Shown here: piece by piece, positions 6,139 through 7,663 of the stretch
How the letters are laid out: the number at the start of each line of letters is the position of its first letter
Numbering within the stretch: the first letter of the stretch is position 1
NCBI GenBank assembly: GCA_020056045.1
Contig: JAGVIM010000202.1
Location: forward strand, 1 to 7,663
DNA: 7,663 nucleotides
From: Nanobdellota archaeon
GTDB taxonomy: Archaea > Nanobdellota > Nanobdellia > Pacearchaeales > GW2011-AR1
Direction of reading: 5' to 3'
Program-made: the position numbers and the translations under genes
The notes under the pieces: generated by a model
What the model saw: only the letters and a program-made list of their open reading frames with translations
Databases searched by the model: none
What the model was told of the DNA's origin: nothing

Positions 6139-7663
6139 TTACAATCCTAAACTTTCAATAAACTCTTCTTTGTTGAAGAGTTTTAGATCCCCATAGTTCT
6201 GACCTGTTCCAAGATAGAAAATAGGTTTATGGGTAGCATGAGATACTGAGATTATTGTTCCGCCTTTTTCATCAATATCTGCTTTACTTAAGATTGAACC
6301 ATCTATATTAATAGATTCATGGAAAGTTCTTGCTTGTTCTACTGCATCATTTCCTGCAATTGATTCTGCAACAAATATTTTTAGGTCTGGATTTGTAACT
6401 CTTACTATTTTTTCCATTTCTGAGAGAAGATTTGTTTTAGTGTGCATTCTTCCTGCAGTATCTATAAGTACTACGTCAATTCTGTGGTTTTTTGCATATT
6501 TTATTGCATCAAAACCTACTGCTGCAGGATCTGCTCCATAGTCATGTTTAATTAATGGAACTTTTAATTTACTTGCATGTTCTGAAATTTGTTCTATTGA
6601 AGCTGCTCTAAATGTGTCTGCTGCGGCTAAGACAACTGAATAATTATTTTCTTTTAATAAATATGCAAGTTTTGCAATTGATGTTGTTTTTCCTGTTCCA
6701 TTAATTCCAAAGAAAAGCATTACAAAGGGTTTATCTTTTTTTAGTTTGATTGCATCCATTGGATTATCAGGATCAATTAGAATTTCATTTAAAGTACTTT
6801 TAAGATTTTCTTTTATTTCTTTTTCTAGATCATCTTTTTTAATTTCTTTTCCTATTAATTTTTTAGATAATATTAATTTAATGTCTTCTACTACTTCTAG
6901 AGCAACATTGTTTTCTAATAAAAACATATCTAAATCTTCAAATAATAAATTAAAATCTTCTTCTGTTATTTTGTATATAAAACTTGATTTTACTTTTTGA
7001 AAAAATGATTTTTTAGGGACAGCGGGTTCAAGTTGAATAAGTTCAGATTCGGATGAATCTGAAGATTGCTTAATAGCTTCTTGAATAACTGGTTTAGAAG
7101 GCTGAATAAGTTCAGTTGGAGAAATAGTAAGTTCTGAATCTTTAGATTCAGAAGATTCCCTAATAGCTTCTTTTACTTCTATTTCTTTTTTCTTTCCAAA
7201 TAATCTGCTTATGAAAGATTTTCTCTCTTCTTTTATTTCTTTTTCTGAGTCTTCATGAATTTCTTGGATTTCCTCTACAGCTTCTTTAGGAGTTATTTCT
7301 TCTTTTTCTAATTCTTCTGTTACTTCACGCATTTTTTCTTGTTCTTCACTTACTTTTTTTACTATGTCTAGCTGAATAGGTTCAGATTCTGAAGAATCTG
7401 AAAATTGCAAATTTGCTTCTTCGGAAGCTGAGGATTGCAAATTTTCTGAAGGTTGAATAGGTTCTTCTTGTTTTTTTATCTCAATTTTTTCTTCTGTCTT
7501 TACTTCTTTCTCTTTTTGTTTTTTATCTTTCTTTAATTTTTTAGAATGCTTTTTGACAGTAGGTTCAGCTTTAGCTGAAGATTCCAATTTTGCTTCTTTT
7601 ACTATTTCTTCTTTAGCTTCAGCTGGTGCTATTTTTTCTTTTGCTCCACCTACCCATTCTTTC
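6139..7663 (-). CDS. ftsY: Signal recognition particle receptor FtsY (5' end beyond window)
   Basis: FtsY is the SRP-receptor GTPase that docks ribosome-SRP complexes at the membrane. The window shows 507 residues. The reading frame is open to the right edge, starting K-E-W-V-G-G-A-K, which resembles the first residues of archaeal FtsY, so little is probably missing. Counting from the edge, about 1-220 is a Lys/Glu/Ser-rich acidic arm with repeats. The N domain is about 221-310. The G domain shows the P-loop GINGTGKTT (319-327), DTFRAAS (349-355), DTAGR (401-405), AGNDAVEQA, SKAD (459-462; TKxD is common) and the closing LGTGQNYGDL. The C-terminus is intact. The acidic arm is long for an archaeal FtsY and contains an inner basic/aromatic segment FISRLFGKKK that looks like another membrane-touching element. 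The gene converges on the SDR with an 11-nt gap. The TTG at 7587 is not a needed start. Confidence 0.97.
   Translation of the reverse strand, partial: KEWVGGAKEKIAPAEAKEEIVKEAKLESSAKAEPTVKKHSKKLKKDKKQKEKEVKTEEKIEIKKQEEPIQPSENLQSSASEEANLQFSDSSESEPIQLDIVKKVSEEQEKMREVTEELEKEEITPKEAVEEIQEIHEDSEKEIKEERKSFISRLFGKKKEIEVKEAIRESSESKDSELTISPTELIQPSKPVIQEAIKQSSDSSESELIQLEPAVPKKSFFQKVKSSFIYKITEEDFNLLFEDLDMFLLENNVALEVVEDIKLILSKKLIGKEIKKDDLEKEIKENLKSTLNEILIDPDNPMDAIKLKKDKPFVMLFFGINGTGKTTSIAKLAYLLKENNYSVVLAAADTFRAASIEQISEHASKLKVPLIKHDYGADPAAVGFDAIKYAKNHRIDVVLIDTAGRMHTKTNLLSEMEKIVRVTNPDLKIFVAESIAGNDAVEQARTFHESINIDGSILSKADIDEKGGTIISVSHATHKPIFYLGTGQNYGDLKLFNKEEFIESLGL
7032..7069 (-). repeat. 38-nt imperfect repeat in ftsY, copy A, with hairpin 7042-7063
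   Basis: This matches 7371-7408 at 33 of 38 positions and encodes Q-S-S-D-S-S-E-S-E-L-I-Q. Inside it, TTCAGATTC and GAATCTGAA (7042-7050 and 7055-7063) form perfect 9-bp arms around the loop GGAT. Two of the differences from copy B fall in the loop and none in the arms. Confidence 0.8.
7132..7153 (-). repeat. Related inverted repeat in ftsY, 9-bp arms
   Basis: TTCTGAATC (7132-7140) and GATTCAGAA (7145-7153) form perfect arms around the loop TTTA. The peptide context (E-A-I-R-E-S-S-E-S-K-D-S-E-L) is a diverged copy of that at 7032-7069 (E-A-I-K-Q-S-S-D-S-S-E-S-E-L). Compared with the other two hairpins, two arm positions differ and both are matched by compensating changes on the opposite arm. 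Confidence 0.7.
7371..7408 (-). repeat. 38-nt imperfect repeat in ftsY, copy B, with hairpin 7381-7402
   Basis: This is the partner of 7032-7069. The arms TTCAGATTC (7381-7389) and GAATCTGAA (7394-7402) are identical to those of copy A, with a different loop, TGAA. It encodes Q-F-S-D-S-S-E-S-E-P-I-Q. Confidence 0.8.

Noticed and set aside
7407..7428. Small palindromes GCAAATTTGC and GCTTC-TTCG-GAAGC in ftsY
   Set aside because: They are short and single-copy, and expected in Ser/Glu/Ala-rich AT-biased coding DNA; not counted with the three 9-bp-arm repeats.
7564..7579. Inverted repeat TTCAGCT-TT-AGCTGAA in ftsY
   Set aside because: It arises from S-A-K-A-E coding, has a different spacer length from the three related repeats and no sequence kinship to them.
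7585..7587. TTG as the ftsY start
   Set aside because: The frame stays open for 25 more codons to the window edge with FtsY-like residues (KEWVGGAKEK), so the true start lies outside.

Overview
The window looks like chromosomal DNA from a DPANN-type archaeon, probably Woesearchaeota/Pacearchaeota-like. Four things suggest this. The DNA is very AT-rich and tightly packed. Every gene whose start is visible has an archaeal TATA box about 26-28 nt before its ATG and no convincing Shine-Dalgarno site, so transcripts are probably leaderless. The two secreted proteins have the modular build typical of these archaea: signal peptide, Cys-rich modules, poly-Gly/Ser linkers and an I-T-G motif. The last gene encodes the SRP receptor FtsY. 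The lineage is inferred from protein style, not from a marker tree.

Layout. 104-1759 (+): membrane-anchored surface protein with an N-terminal glutamine-amidotransferase-like domain, Cys-rich modules, a fibronectin-like domain, a thrombospondin-1-like module and a C-terminal membrane anchor. 1817-4060 (+): secreted protein with a probable seven-bladed beta-propeller of 'QTSDGGY' repeats, a Cys-rich module, a Ser/Thr/Gly linker and a C-terminal domain ending near K-P-W-W. 4063-4320 (-): small membrane protein. 4360-5217 (-): winged-helix regulator with an unassigned C-terminal domain. 5309-6127 (+): atypical short-chain dehydrogenase/reductase (SDR). 6139 to the right edge (-): FtsY with a long acidic, repeat-containing N-terminal region, its first few residues lying beyond the window.

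How it fits together. The first two genes form a cell-surface pair on the same strand, each with its own promoter. The regulator and the SDR are divergent across 91 bp. A perfect 18-nt inverted repeat sits between their two TATA boxes, which makes a self-contained regulator/operator/target unit plausible. This unit is the best candidate for something undescribed: the SDR has Phe where the catalytic Tyr should be and carries a DxDxDG calcium-loop-like insertion, and the regulator has an unrecognised, possibly ligand-sensing, C-terminal domain. FtsY is a housekeeping protein for co-translational membrane targeting. Its acidic arm is unusual in containing three perfect 9-bp-arm inverted repeats, each with a 4-nt loop.

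No RNA genes, CRISPR arrays, insertion sequences or origins were seen. No gene-free stretch exceeds 103 bp.
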